NCBI RefSeq assembly: GCF_000515315.1 | Contig: NZ_KI911562.1 | Span: 1,508,505-1,572,504, forward strand | Direction of reading: 5' to 3' | Source of the DNA: Asinibacterium sp. OR53 | GTDB lineage: Bacteria; Bacteroidota; Bacteroidia; Chitinophagales; Chitinophagaceae | DNA length: 64,000 bases | Shown here: positions 16,876 to 26,457 of the stretch, one piece after another | How the letters are laid out: each line of letters begins with the position of its first letter | Position numbering within the stretch: the first letter of the stretch is position 1 | Notes under the pieces: generated by a model | Databases searched by the model: none | What the model saw: only the letters and a program-made list of their open reading frames with translations | Told to the model about the DNA's origin: nothing | Translations under genes and position numbers: made by a program

Positions 16876-18168
16876 ATGGTACATCGCATCATTGAATGGA
16901 GTTTACGCAACCGCTTTATTGTGCTGTTGCTCTCGGCCGGTTTGTTTGTATGGGGCTATTTTTCTGTGAAGAAAAATCCCATCGATGCCATTCCCGACCT
17001 GTCTGAAAACCAGGTGATCGTTTTCACGGAGTGGATGGGCCGGGCGCCGCAACTGATCGAAGACCAGGTTACTTATCCGTTGGTAACCAACCTGCAGGGA
17101 TTGCCCCGCATCAAATATGTGCGTGCGAGCTCCATGTTCGGCATGAGTTTCATCTATGTGATCTTCGAAGACAATGTAGACATCTATTGGGCGCGCGAAC
17201 GGGTGCTGGAAAGACTCAGCACCGTAAGCCGTTCCCTGCCGCAGGGCGTAACACCACAACTGGGTCCGGATGGAACAGGCGTGGGGCATGTACTCTGGTA
17301 CACGCTCGATGCGCCTGGTATGGATCTGGGCGAGCAGCGTGCGTTGCAGGACTGGTATGTAAAATTCGCGTTGCAGAATGTATCGGGCGTTAGCGAGATC
17401 GCTTCTTTCGGCGGCTTCCAAAAGCAATACCAGGTAACGGTTAACCCCGATAAGCTCCTCTATTACAAACTACGCATTTCCGATGTGATCAATGCCGTTA
17501 AATCGAACAACAATGAAAGCGGTGGAAGGAAATTCGAGATGAGTGATATGGGTTATATCATTAAAACAGATGGTTACCTGCGCTCCACACAGGAAATAGA
17601 GAACCTGGCGGTCACGAATCAAAATGGCATACCCGTACGTGTGTCGGACCTCGCCTCGGTACAAATGACAGGTGAAAGCCGGCTGGGTATTTTCGATCAG
17701 AACGGAGAAGGAGAACGGGTAGGCGGTATTGTGGTGATGCGATACGGAGAGAATGCCGCAGCTGTGATCGACAAAGTGAAAGCAAAAATGAAAGAAGTTG
17801 CCAAAGGCCTGCCACCGGGCGTGAAGTTCGATATTATTTACGATCGCGGAGAGCTGATCAAAGAATCGGTAGACAGCGTAAAGCGAACATTGATAGAAGA
17901 GATGATCGTGGTATCGTTGGTGGTATTGTTGTTCCTGTTTCACTGGAGGAGTGCGCTCAGCATCATCATACAGATACCCATCACACTGGCCGCCAGTTTT
18001 ATCCTGCTCAATGCTTTTGGTATCAGCTCTAATATCATGTCGCTCACCGGTATTGCACTCGCTATTGGAGTGATCGTAGATAACGGCATCATCATGAGTG
18101 AAAACGCTTATAAACACCTGGCAGAGAAATACGAAGCCTGGCAAAAGCAATCATCTGCACAATCTTAA
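16876..18168 (+). CDS. CusA-type heavy-metal RND pump, N-terminal half
   Basis: 430 residues matching the first part of CusA/CzcA-family RND permeases: TM1 (FIVLLLSAGLFVWGYF), AIPDLSENQVIV, the first periplasmic pore domain with GTGVGHVLWYTL, and TM2-TM4. TM4 carries GVIVDNGIIMSENAYKHL with the acidic residues of the proton relay. The frame then stops after KQSSAQS in the loop before TM5; the rest of the pump is encoded in another frame starting 11 bp later. Together they make about 1,074 residues, close to a normal pump. Either this is a frameshifted gene, a sequence error, or a true two-part pump made by re-initiation. Confidence 0.85.
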   Translation: MVHRIIEWSLRNRFIVLLLSAGLFVWGYFSVKKNPIDAIPDLSENQVIVFTEWMGRAPQLIEDQVTYPLVTNLQGLPRIKYVRASSMFGMSFIYVIFEDNVDIYWARERVLERLSTVSRSLPQGVTPQLGPDGTGVGHVLWYTLDAPGMDLGEQRALQDWYVKFALQNVSGVSEIASFGGFQKQYQVTVNPDKLLYYKLRISDVINAVKSNNNESGGRKFEMSDMGYIIKTDGYLRSTQEIENLAVTNQNGIPVRVSDLASVQMTGESRLGIFDQNGEGERVGGIVVMRYGENAAAVIDKVKAKMKEVAKGLPPGVKFDIIYDRGELIKESVDSVKRTLIEEMIVVSLVVLLFLFHWRSALSIIIQIPITLAASFILLNAFGISSNIMSLTGIALAIGVIVDNGIIMSENAYKHLAEKYEAWQKQSSAQS

Positions 18169-18178
18169 TGTACCCATC

Positions 18179-20113
18179 ATGAAAAAACGAATTAACCTAT
18201 TCCGGAAAAAAGAAAGCTGGATCAGCGAAGAAGAAAGGATGGCTACCATTGAGCAAAGCAGCAAGCAGGTAAGCCGGGGCGTTTTCTTTGCCACCGTTAT
18301 CATCATCACTTCTTTTCTTCCGGTATTCATGCTCACCGGACAGGAAGGCAAACTGTTCCATCCGCTGGCTTTTACCAAGACCTTCATCATGATCGTGGAT
18401 GCATTACTGGTGATCACATTGGCGCCAGTGCTCATCTCTTTTTTCATGAAGGGCAAGTTCAGGCCGGAACACAAGAACCCGGTGAACCGCTTACTGGAAA
18501 AAGTGTACACGCCCATCATCCGTTGGGTATTGAAATGGCGCAAAACCACTATCGCCATCAATATCATTGCATTGGTTATCACTATTCCCCTGCTTAAAAG
18601 CCTGGGTTCTGAATTCATGCCGCCGCTCGATGAACAAAGCATCCTGTTCATGCCGGTTACATTGCCCGATGTGAGTAACACAGAGATCAAACGCATTTTA
18701 CAGGTGCAGGACAAACTGATCAAATCGGTTCCGGAAGTGGATAAGGTGCTGGGCAAAGCAGGAAGGGCCAGCACTGCTACAGACAACTCACCCATCAGCA
18801 TGATAGAGACCATCATTGTACTCAAGCCAAAGACGGCGTGGCGCAAAGGCATCACGAAAAAAGATATCATCAATGAATTAGATAACAAGTTGCAAATCCC
18901 CGGTGTGGTGAACGGGTGGACACAGCCCATCATCAACCGCATCAATATGTTGTCCACCGGTATCCGTACCGATGTGGGCATCAAAGTATTCGGACAAAAA
19001 CTGGATACGATCGCTTCGGTAAGTGAACGGGTAAAAAAAGTATTGGAAGGAACGCCGGGTATTCAGGATCTGTATGTAGAGCCCATTACAGGAGGCAAGT
19101 ACCTCACCATACATATAAACCGCGAAGCCTTGAGCCGGTATGGACTGAATGTAGGCGATGTAAACCAAACGGTGGAATCGGCTATTGGCGGGGCGCCGGT
19201 AGCACAAACCATTGAAGGAAGACAGCGATTCAATATCAGCGTAAGGCTGGCACAGGATTATCGTAACAGTCTCGAACGCATCAAGCGCATACCATTGATG
19301 AGTCCTTCTGCAGGCACCATAGCATTGGGTGAAGTAGCGGATGTGGCATTGGAAGAAGGCCCGCCCATGATCAGTTCAGAAAACGCATTGCTCCGTGGCG
19401 CCGTGCTGTTCAATGTACGCGAACGTGATCTGGGTAGCACTGTGCAGGAAGCCATCCAAAAGATCAATGCATCGAAAGATATTCTGCCCGAAGGGTATTT
19501 CCTGGAATGGAGCGGACAGTATGAGAACCTGATCCGCGGCCAGCGAACATTGTTATGGATCGCCCCGATTGTACTGGTGGTGATTTTTCTTTCACTCTAT
19601 TTTGCCTTTCATTCTATCCGCGAAGCATTCCTCAGCCTCATCACCGTGCCCTTTGCTCTGATCGGCGGCGCTTATGCTATATACCTCTACCAGGTGCACT
19701 TGTCTGTTGCCGTTGCGGTAGGGTTCATCGCGTTGTTTGGTATTGCAGTGGAAACAGGTATTGTAATGGTCATCTACCTGAATGATGCTATGAATCAGTT
19801 GATCAAAGCAAAAGGCAACAGCAGTGAATCAATTACGCGGGCCGACCTGAAGGAGTATGTGATCATGGGCGCCGCCAAACGTCTCCGGCCCAAACTCATG
19901 ACGGTTTGTGTATCACTGTTCGGACTGGTGCCGGTAATATGGGCTACAGGCGTGGGCACCGATGTAATGAAACCCATTGTGCTACCCATGATCGGCGGTG
20001 TACTTACTTCATCAACACACATCTTGCTGGTAACACCATTGATCTTTTTACTCACCAAAGAATATGAATTGCGCAAATACGGTAAACTCGAAGTATATGC
20101 AACGAATCACTAA
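18179..20113 (+). CDS. CusA-type heavy-metal RND pump, C-terminal half
   Basis: 644 residues continuing the pump from just before TM5: SSKQVSRGVFFATVIIITSF, GQEGKLFHPLAFTKT, TM7, the second periplasmic domain (MPPLDEQSILFMPVT, GWTQPIINRINMLSTGIRTD) and TM8-TM12 (GFIALFGIAVETGIVMVIYL). CusA Met residues that carry copper lie in this half, and NMLSTGIRTD fits that position. The ATG at 18179 gives MKKRINLFRKKESW, a linker that related pumps carry without a break. The frame is open back to 18098, so the junction may lie anywhere between. The tolC stop/start overlap downstream is normal. Confidence 0.85.
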   Translation: MKKRINLFRKKESWISEEERMATIEQSSKQVSRGVFFATVIIITSFLPVFMLTGQEGKLFHPLAFTKTFIMIVDALLVITLAPVLISFFMKGKFRPEHKNPVNRLLEKVYTPIIRWVLKWRKTTIAINIIALVITIPLLKSLGSEFMPPLDEQSILFMPVTLPDVSNTEIKRILQVQDKLIKSVPEVDKVLGKAGRASTATDNSPISMIETIIVLKPKTAWRKGITKKDIINELDNKLQIPGVVNGWTQPIINRINMLSTGIRTDVGIKVFGQKLDTIASVSERVKKVLEGTPGIQDLYVEPITGGKYLTIHINREALSRYGLNVGDVNQTVESAIGGAPVAQTIEGRQRFNISVRLAQDYRNSLERIKRIPLMSPSAGTIALGEVADVALEEGPPMISSENALLRGAVLFNVRERDLGSTVQEAIQKINASKDILPEGYFLEWSGQYENLIRGQRTLLWIAPIVLVVIFLSLYFAFHSIREAFLSLITVPFALIGGAYAIYLYQVHLSVAVAVGFIALFGIAVETGIVMVIYLNDAMNQLIKAKGNSSESITRADLKEYVIMGAAKRLRPKLMTVCVSLFGLVPVIWATGVGTDVMKPIVLPMIGGVLTSSTHILLVTPLIFLLTKEYELRKYGKLEVYATNH

Positions 20114-21347
20114 ATATATATTGGCTGCTGCCACGGCATTGCCCTTGTTCTCCCGCGCACAGCAGGCGCCGGTATTAACGCTCGACAGCATCCTGCAACG
20201 CATCGACAAACAAAATATACGCCTGCAATCTTATGCATTGAAAGCGCAGGCTTATGCGTCCAGCGCAGAAGCAGCTACGACCTGGATGGCGCCGATGGTG
20301 GGTGCCGGTACTTTCATGACGCCCTATCCTTTGCAATCGGTGATGGAACCCCGCGATAAGGGACAGCTGATGTTGCGCATAGAACAGGAGATACCCAATG
20401 CCGCTAAGCTGAAAGCAAAAAAAGAATACATCGCTTCACAGGGTGCCATTGCTAATGCTGGCAGGGATATTACGCTGAATGATTTCAGGGCCAGGGCAAA
20501 AAGTTTGTACTATACCTGGTTGGTGAATACGGAAAAGATCAAAGTGGCGGGCGAAACAGAGCGGTTGATACTGGTGATGAAAAAGATGGAAGAAGTGAGA
20601 TATCCGTATAATCAGTCACAACTCAGCAGCATTTTCAAAGCCGATGCAAGAATAGAAGAGAACCGGAACATGGTAAAAATGTTCGAAAGCGAAATTGCGA
20701 AGAGCAGGGCCTGGCTCAACGGCCTGATGAACCAGCCCGGGGATTATATGTTCAGTATTGATACAACGGATATTCCTGAATACAAGGAGCAGTTGCATGA
20801 TACCGCTTTGCTTGCAGGCAAACGAAAAGACATTGTACAGATGGATGCCGCGATCAATAGCCTGAAATTGAATATCCGGAGCATGGAGCTGGAAAAGAGG
20901 CCTAATTTCAAAATACAGTTCGATCACATGTCGCCTTTGGCGGGTATGATGCCACAGGCTTTCAGTGTCATGGGAATGGTATCTATTCCCATTGTGCCAT
21001 GGAGCAGCAAAATGTATAAACAGGAAACCAGGGCCATGCAATACAATGTGGCGTCCATGCAAAAAGAAAGAGAAGCCATGCTGAATGAAACACATAGCAT
21101 GTTGATCGGCATGCAATACGAGATCATTGCAACGCAGCAACGGATCAACAATTTTGAAAACAGGATCATCCCTTCTTTGCAAAAAGTGTTCGATGCCGAT
21201 TTCCAGTCTTACGAAGAAAATAAGCAAACTGTTACTACTGTATTGAGCGATTGGGAATCGTTGATTATGATGCGGATGAATGTATTGGATGAAAAATTGA
21301 AATTGTATCAAATGATCGTCAACCATGAAAAAGAAGAATATCAATAA
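20097..21347 (+). CDS. TolC/CusC-family outer-membrane efflux protein
   Basis: A 416-residue outer-membrane factor of a tripartite metal pump. A signal peptide (YILAAATALPLFSRA) precedes APVLTLDSILQRIDKQN, then two long heptad-like helical regions typical of TolC. The sequence is Met-rich in places (MSPLAGMMPQAFSVMGM), as seen in copper-handling proteins. The start at 20097 overlaps the pump gene by 17 bp; its end overlaps the next adaptor gene by 23 bp, so the genes are translated as one operon. Confidence 0.88.
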   Translation: MQRITKYILAAATALPLFSRAQQAPVLTLDSILQRIDKQNIRLQSYALKAQAYASSAEAATTWMAPMVGAGTFMTPYPLQSVMEPRDKGQLMLRIEQEIPNAAKLKAKKEYIASQGAIANAGRDITLNDFRARAKSLYYTWLVNTEKIKVAGETERLILVMKKMEEVRYPYNQSQLSSIFKADARIEENRNMVKMFESEIAKSRAWLNGLMNQPGDYMFSIDTTDIPEYKEQLHDTALLAGKRKDIVQMDAAINSLKLNIRSMELEKRPNFKIQFDHMSPLAGMMPQAFSVMGMVSIPIVPWSSKMYKQETRAMQYNVASMQKEREAMLNETHSMLIGMQYEIIATQQRINNFENRIIPSLQKVFDADFQSYEENKQTVTTVLSDWESLIMMRMNVLDEKLKLYQMIVNHEKEEYQ

Positions 21348-22443
21348 ATACATGATACCAGGTTGGATGCTGCTGGCATTTGCCTGCAAACAACCTACTG
21401 ATATCAAGGGCCACGAACACCATGCGCATACAGCCATGCGTTCCACTACTGCAGATACCGGTATCTCGCATTTGATCAGGCCTGTAAACGAAGAAGTGCT
21501 TTCCAAAGTGCTGGTGCTCACACCATCTAAAACCAGTAAAGCAATTACAGTGAAAGTGCAAGGTGTGGCAGGATATGATACCAGGGAAAACACCAGTCTT
21601 TCTGCAAGGGTCGGTGGAAGGATTGAGAAATTATATGTCAAGTACAATTACCAGCCTGTACAAAAGGGACAACTGGTATTAACCATTTATTCGCCCGACC
21701 TGGTAGCTGCCCAGAGAGAACTGATTTTGCTGGTAAGAACAAATGGAGAAGATCAGCTCGTTAACTCTGCCAGGCAACGACTGCGATTACTGGGCATGAC
21801 AGAAGCACAGATAGAAACCATCGCCCGAACAGGTAATCCCGTTTACAGCATACCGGTATATGCTAATGCCAGCGGATACATACTGGAGCAGTCTGCACCT
21901 GCCAATTCAGTCATCGCTACCCGTGAAGGGCAGTACGTTACAGCGGGGCAAACACTGTTTACCATTTATACCAACCAGTCATTGGTAGCAGACTTTTCTT
22001 TTAGTCCTGCTCAGTCTGCCTCTATTGCAAAAGGGAAAGAGTTATCCTATTACCCGAGCAGCAATCCCAATCTCAGTTATACGGGAAAGATCGGTTTGGT
22101 GCGGCCTGTATTGGCATCGGGACAAAATTTCACACAAGCAAGGGTGTACCAGGTGCCAAGGAATTTTAAGCCCGGTCAGCAGCTTACCGCTGAAATGACC
22201 ATCGTCACCGGATCGCATTACTGGCTGCCACAGGAAGGAGTGTTGGATATGGGGAATCATCAAATGGTCTTGTTCAAAAAAGAAGGACCGGTATTTACGC
22301 CTGTATACATTCAAACGGGTATAAAGGCAGATGGACAAATAGAAGTGCTGGACGAGATCGGCAACTGGCAGGTTGCTGCCAATGCTTATTATTTGGTAGA
22401 CAGTGAAGGCTTCATACCTCAAACACAAAAACAAACCCCATGA
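21325..22443 (+). CDS. RND periplasmic adaptor (CusB-like), lipoprotein
   Basis: A 372-residue membrane fusion protein. The lipobox LLAFAC near residue 20 marks a lipoprotein, followed by a His-rich stretch (GHEHHAHT) that may bind metal. Barrel-sandwich half-motifs ARVGGRIEKLYVKYNYQPV and ASGYILEQ, with a helical hairpin between, match CusB. It lacks the N-terminal CxMHP...CPxCGM metal domain that the next gene has. It overlaps tolC and the next gene (ATGA). Confidence 0.87.
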   Translation: MKKKNINKYMIPGWMLLAFACKQPTDIKGHEHHAHTAMRSTTADTGISHLIRPVNEEVLSKVLVLTPSKTSKAITVKVQGVAGYDTRENTSLSARVGGRIEKLYVKYNYQPVQKGQLVLTIYSPDLVAAQRELILLVRTNGEDQLVNSARQRLRLLGMTEAQIETIARTGNPVYSIPVYANASGYILEQSAPANSVIATREGQYVTAGQTLFTIYTNQSLVADFSFSPAQSASIAKGKELSYYPSSNPNLSYTGKIGLVRPVLASGQNFTQARVYQVPRNFKPGQQLTAEMTIVTGSHYWLPQEGVLDMGNHQMVLFKKEGPVFTPVYIQTGIKADGQIEVLDEIGNWQVAANAYYLVDSEGFIPQTQKQTP

Positions 22444-23642
22444 AAAAATTTGTTCTCTTATTCATAGTGTTGTTCCCGCTTTTTGTTTTTGAATCCTGCA
22501 AGGAAAAAAAAGAACAGCCCGCTGCTACAACTGTTGAGCAGCCTATCTATACCTGCTCTATGCATCCCCAGATCAAACAACACCGGCCGGGCACTTGTCC
22601 TATTTGCGGGATGGACCTGGTGCTCTTCGATAAGAATAACCAGACCCCCTCACTAACACTTAATAAAACGCAGCAAACCCTGGCCAATATACAGGTGGCC
22701 GAAATAGGATCTGCTACTTTCAATGATGCCATCAGATTGAACGGCCGGCTGGTGGTAGATCCGCAACAAACAACAGTCATCAGCAGCCGGGTGGCCGGGA
22801 GAATAGAAAAATTATTCGTGAAAGAAACTGGTGTACGTGTTACAAAGGGGCAGCCGCTTTATGAGATCTATTCAGAACAATTGCTTACGTTGCAACAAGA
22901 ATTGCTGGTAGCGAGCGCGCAGGCAACTGCTTTTCCCAATAACAACCGTTTTGCAAAAATGACGGAAGCAGCCATGCAAAAGCTGTTATTGTATGGACAG
23001 TCGGCCAATGATATAGACAAGTTGGTGCAAACCAGGCAAACACATCCATACATCCTTTATACCGCCCCGGCATCGGGTGCCGTGTCAACACTGGATATTA
23101 CACAAGGACAATATGTTGCCGAAGGAGGCATGATCATGCAACTGGAAAACTATGCACAGTTATGGGTGGAAGCAGACCTGTATCCCGGCGAAGCTTCACT
23201 CATTAAGCCGGGCGAAAATGTGCAGGTAATCATACCTGGTTTTGAGCAGGAGCCTCAACAGGTAAAAATCAATTTTACACAACCGGCTTTACCGGCCGGA
23301 ACGCAGTTATTGCAGGTGCGTGGCGCCATTGAAAATAAGGGTGGAAGATGGCAGCCCGGTATGCAGGCCCTCGTCATCGCGCAGCGCAGCAGCGGCAAAA
23401 AAGACATGGTATTGCCTGTTGATGCTGTAATACGCAATGGGCAAACCAATCATGTATGGGTAGCAGTAAGCGATGAGCAATTCGAACCGCGGGAAGTAAG
23501 CCTGGGTGCAGAAAATGCCGACAGGGTTGAGATCACCGACGGACTAAAACCAGGCGATAAAGTAGTGGTCAGCGGAGCCTACCTGTTACACAGTGAATTT
23601 ATATTGAAGAAAGGATCCAGCCCGGAAATGCATCATCATTGA
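22440..23642 (+). CDS. CusB-type adaptor with N-terminal heavy-metal-binding domain
   Basis: A 400-residue membrane fusion lipoprotein (VFESCKE lipobox). Residues 38-62 are the heavy-metal binding domain: YTCSMHPQIK and GTCPICGMDLV, Cys/Met/His ligands for Cu(I)/Ag(I). The barrel-sandwich (RVAGRIEKLFVKETG), hairpin and beta-barrel (LEVEADLYPGE-like region) follow, and it ends EMHHH. Two adaptors for one pump is unusual; the two may form a mixed hexamer ring. The ATGA overlap with the previous gene couples them. Confidence 0.9.
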   Translation: MKKFVLLFIVLFPLFVFESCKEKKEQPAATTVEQPIYTCSMHPQIKQHRPGTCPICGMDLVLFDKNNQTPSLTLNKTQQTLANIQVAEIGSATFNDAIRLNGRLVVDPQQTTVISSRVAGRIEKLFVKETGVRVTKGQPLYEIYSEQLLTLQQELLVASAQATAFPNNNRFAKMTEAAMQKLLLYGQSANDIDKLVQTRQTHPYILYTAPASGAVSTLDITQGQYVAEGGMIMQLENYAQLWVEADLYPGEASLIKPGENVQVIIPGFEQEPQQVKINFTQPALPAGTQLLQVRGAIENKGGRWQPGMQALVIAQRSSGKKDMVLPVDAVIRNGQTNHVWVAVSDEQFEPREVSLGAENADRVEITDGLKPGDKVVVSGAYLLHSEFILKKGSSPEMHHH

Positions 23643-23714
23643 GTGCGAAAGAAGCTGTATGTGATCTTGCATTGTTTTTGTAATTTTATAGGAGATCATT
23701 CAAATTCTACTATT

Positions 23715-24218
23715 ATGTCTCGCCATATTGTAAGGGCTATTGTATGGTTGCTGATAATGACCATTCCCTTTGCCAGCCAGGTTTCTGCACAGCAATCGAA
23801 ACAGGAAAAACAGGCTGCAAAAGAGGCGCTTATAAAAAAGAAAATACAGGATAGGCGATTTACGTTCATAGCCGAAACGGCATTACCCATGCGGGGAAGC
23901 ATGCGGATGTTGACACCCGGTTATGATCTCTGTGTTGCGGGAGACAGTGTAGTGGCTTATCTGCCTTATTTTGGAAGAGCTTACTCAGCACCGCTTAATT
24001 TAATGGGAGGCGGTGTTCAGTTCACGTCTGTAAAATTTGATTACAAAATAGAAGAACGCAAAAAAGGCGGCTGGAACATCATCATCAAACCCAACGATGT
24101 AGACGATAATCAGCAATTGAACCTCACTGTATTCACAAATGGCAGCGCTTCGGTACAAGCTACCAGCAATAACCGGCAAGCCATCCAGTTCAACGGATAC
24201 ATCTCAATGGGGAAATAA
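23715..24218 (+). CDS. DUF4251 domain protein, secreted
   Basis: A 167-residue protein with a signal peptide (AIVWLLIMTIPFASQVSA). The rest fits DUF4251 of Bacteroidota: RFTFIAETALPMRGSMR, YDLCVAGDSVVAYLPYFGRAYS, GGGVQFTSVKFDYK and a C-terminal NGYI. Function unknown; probably a small beta-rich periplasmic or outer-membrane-associated protein. It is 72 bp after the adaptor gene, so it may be separately transcribed. The ATG at 23715 is chosen because it begins the signal peptide. It converges on the sigma factor gene with eight bases between. Confidence 0.85.
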   Translation: MSRHIVRAIVWLLIMTIPFASQVSAQQSKQEKQAAKEALIKKKIQDRRFTFIAETALPMRGSMRMLTPGYDLCVAGDSVVAYLPYFGRAYSAPLNLMGGGVQFTSVKFDYKIEERKKGGWNIIIKPNDVDDNQQLNLTVFTNGSASVQATSNNRQAIQFNGYISMGK

Positions 24219-24226
24219 AGCCCGTT

Positions 24227-24916
24227 TTATATGGACGTATCCTTGAGATTTTTATGTTTTGCTATTTCCGTCATCACTGCATTAACGATCCTGTCGCACT
24301 TGCTCAGGTGAAAGTGAAGGATATCTTCTTTTTTATAATAGCCCGAAAGAAACTCGCGGAGCATTACTTTTGCGCGGTTGAAACGAACTTTAACGTTGAC
24401 CTCACTGATGTTTAAACAATCCATGGTTTCGGCAACATTAAGGTCTTCAATCTCCCGCATCACAAATACCGTCCGGTATATCTCCGGCAGCTTACGGATC
24501 GCATCGTTAAGGATAGAGGCCAGTTCTGTATTCATAGCAGAATGCGCAGGGGTTTGAATATGATTGATATGTTGTTGATGTAAAGCGATCTCCATGTCGC
24601 TATCGCTCAAAGCAATGGATTTCCCTCTTTGTTTGAGCCGATGAATGCATTCGTTGATCAATATACGTGTAAGCCAAGTTGAAAAACCCGCCCTGAAGCC
24701 AAACTTTCCAATGTTTTCATAGGCATTGATATAGGCCGTCTGCATGGCATCTTCAACCTCCGATTCATCATCAATGATCGATATCCCAATCCGGTACAGC
24801 CGTTGGTTGTACCGCCGGATGATCACTTCGTAGAGATGGGTCTCCCCTTGTACGATCCTGGTAACCAATTCATTATCTGATATTCCAACAAACAGCAACA
24901 GGTCTTCATTTTTCAT
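24227..24916 (-). CDS. ECF-type RNA polymerase sigma factor
   Basis: A 229-residue sigma factor. Region 2 is visible around YNQRLYRIGISIIDDESEVEDAM and AYENIGKFGFRAGFSTWLTR, and region 4 around LPEIYRTVFVMREIEDLNVA with the helix-turn-helix to NVKVRFNRAK. The C terminus extends past region 4 with HLSKCDRIVNAVM, a conserved tail seen in some ECF proteins. No anti-sigma gene lies beside it. The start at 24916 agrees with a GTAACC promoter element 55 bp upstream. Shared elements suggest it drives its own gene and the rightward block. Confidence 0.92.
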   Translation of the reverse strand: MKNEDLLLFVGISDNELVTRIVQGETHLYEVIIRRYNQRLYRIGISIIDDESEVEDAMQTAYINAYENIGKFGFRAGFSTWLTRILINECIHRLKQRGKSIALSDSDMEIALHQQHINHIQTPAHSAMNTELASILNDAIRKLPEIYRTVFVMREIEDLNVAETMDCLNISEVNVKVRFNRAKVMLREFLSGYYKKEDILHFHLSKCDRIVNAVMTEIAKHKNLKDTSI

Positions 24917-24968
24917 GACTGAGGATACTAATGAGAATGGATGATAGATTAGAGTAAAATGAACAAAT

Positions 24969-25007
24969 AAGGTTACAAAATTACTGCCTATTTTTTGTAA
25001 CCTTTTG
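24969..25007. promoter_or_regulatory. Divergent ECF sigma promoter elements (sigma gene and folE-like gene)
   Basis: AAGGTTACAAAA at 24969-24980 (minus strand TTTTGTAACCTT) and TTTTGTAACCTTTTG at 24993-25007 form an inverted pair. GTAACC is typical of the -35 element of ECF sigma factors. The left arm faces the sigma gene, the right arm the folE-like gene. A third copy lies at 26458. Confidence 0.65.
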
Positions 25008-25062
25008 ATTTGCAGGAAATCAAATGCTAGAGAAAACATCTTTCATATCAAAACCCATTTAC

Positions 25063-25764
25063 ATGACATTTAATGGAATAGCAAACGACCTGCATGAAAC
25101 AACGGACCACCTATTGCTAAACGGCATTACAGTGATGCCGGGAGAGAGCAAGGAAGATATTAGTTATGAACTTACCATAAGACCCGATGCGTTTGACAAA
25201 ACAGATGAGGAAAAAATAGAGATCATCGCCAGGCACTTCAGAAGCATTATGCATACACTCGGACTCGACCTTGAAGACGACAGTCTCCAACATACGCCTG
25301 TACGGGTTGCCAAGATGTATGTAAATGAGGTCTTCAGCGGTATGAACCCGAAGAACAAACCGGCTGTGACTTTGTTTGATAATAAATACAGGTACAATCA
25401 AATGCTGGTGGAGAAAAATATTACCCTTTATTCTTATTGTGAACATCATTTTGTGCCCTTTATGGGTAAAGCACATGTTGCTTATATATCATCGGGTAAG
25501 GTAATCGGGCTGTCTAAGTTGAACAGGATCATACAATATTATTCCCGCCGCCCGCAGGTACAGGAAAAACTCACGGTACAGATCGGAAGGGAGCTCCAGC
25601 GCATTCTTAATACCAAGGACGTGGCAGTAGTCATAGATGCTGCCCATTTATGTGTAGCGTCCAGGGGTGTGCAGGACACCCAAAGCAGTACCGTTACTGC
25701 TGCATTCGAAGGAAGGTTCCGGAACGAAGAAATAAGAAAAGAGTTTTTGTCATATATAAAGTAA
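25063..25764 (+). CDS. folE: GTP cyclohydrolase I (FolE-like)
   Basis: A 233-residue enzyme that converts GTP to dihydroneopterin triphosphate for folate or other pterins. Zinc and catalytic motifs: YCEHHFVPFMGKAHVAY (Cys-x-x-His zinc site), GLSKLNRIIQYYSRRPQVQE, and AAHLCVASRGVQ, where the third zinc Cys sits. The usual HMCM.MRG reads HLCVASRG. ATG 25063 is preferred over 25024 because the promoter arm at 24993 would place the mRNA start near or past 25024. Association with a stress sigma factor suggests a second, regulated copy; whether a housekeeping folE exists elsewhere cannot be seen. Confidence 0.92.
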   Translation: MTFNGIANDLHETTDHLLLNGITVMPGESKEDISYELTIRPDAFDKTDEEKIEIIARHFRSIMHTLGLDLEDDSLQHTPVRVAKMYVNEVFSGMNPKNKPAVTLFDNKYRYNQMLVEKNITLYSYCEHHFVPFMGKAHVAYISSGKVIGLSKLNRIIQYYSRRPQVQEKLTVQIGRELQRILNTKDVAVVIDAAHLCVASRGVQDTQSSTVTAAFEGRFRNEEIRKEFLSYIK

Positions 25765-25778
25765 AATCAAAGAGCACC

Positions 25779-26447
25779 ATGGAATCATATATAGTTACCA
25801 TTATACAAACAAAAAAGCTTACGCATGATGTGATAGAGATCAGGACCGAAAAGCCAGCAGGCTATTCATTTATTCCTGGTCAGGCTACCGAAGTGGCCAT
25901 CAACAAAAAGGGGTGGGAGCAGAAAACAAGGCCATTTACATTTACATGCCTTCCATCGGACGAATACCTCGAATTCATCATCAAGAGTTATCCTTCGCAT
26001 GAAGGTGTAACCAAAGAAATGTGGAATGTGCAACCTGGTGATTCCCTGATCATCGGGGAGTCCTGGGGAGCGATCAACTATAAAGGCAAGGGGCTGTTCA
26101 TGGCCGGAGGTGCAGGCATCACGCCATTTATATCAATTTTTCGCCAATTGGCGAAGGATGAGCAACTGGATGGCAACAGGCTGCTGTTTGCTAATAAAGC
26201 CAGTGAAGACATCATCCTGGAAAAAGAACTCGGCAGCTTCCTTGGAAACAATATTGTTCATGTTTTATCCAACGAAATGGGTGGCGGATACAGATCAGGT
26301 TTTATAACCGAATCACTGATAGGAGAATATGCAACTGGCACGTCAGATCGCTTTTATGTATGTGGTCCACCACCTATGATGGATCAGATACTGCATCATC
26401 TTCAGCACCTGGGTTTCGGCCAGGATGCGATAACCGTAGAAATTTAG
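25779..26447 (+). CDS. FAD/NAD(P)-binding flavodoxin-reductase-like oxidoreductase
   Basis: A 222-residue ferredoxin-NADP reductase-fold protein. The FAD domain has RPFTFTCLPS (RxYS-like) and GVTKEMWNVQPGD; the NAD domain has MAGGAGITPFISIFRQL and FYVCGPPPMMDQIL. It lacks an iron-sulfur or heme domain, so it needs an outside acceptor. It lies 14 bp after folE and is probably in the same transcript. A role in stress redox balance is inference. Confidence 0.88.
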   Translation: MESYIVTIIQTKKLTHDVIEIRTEKPAGYSFIPGQATEVAINKKGWEQKTRPFTFTCLPSDEYLEFIIKSYPSHEGVTKEMWNVQPGDSLIIGESWGAINYKGKGLFMAGGAGITPFISIFRQLAKDEQLDGNRLLFANKASEDIILEKELGSFLGNNIVHVLSNEMGGGYRSGFITESLIGEYATGTSDRFYVCGPPPMMDQILHHLQHLGFGQDAITVEI

Positions 26448-26457
26448 CAGCACATTA

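Noticed and set aside
18098..18178. Programmed frameshift in the CusA gene
   Set aside because: No slippery heptamer or downstream structure is visible in the overlap; mutation, error or re-initiation is simpler.
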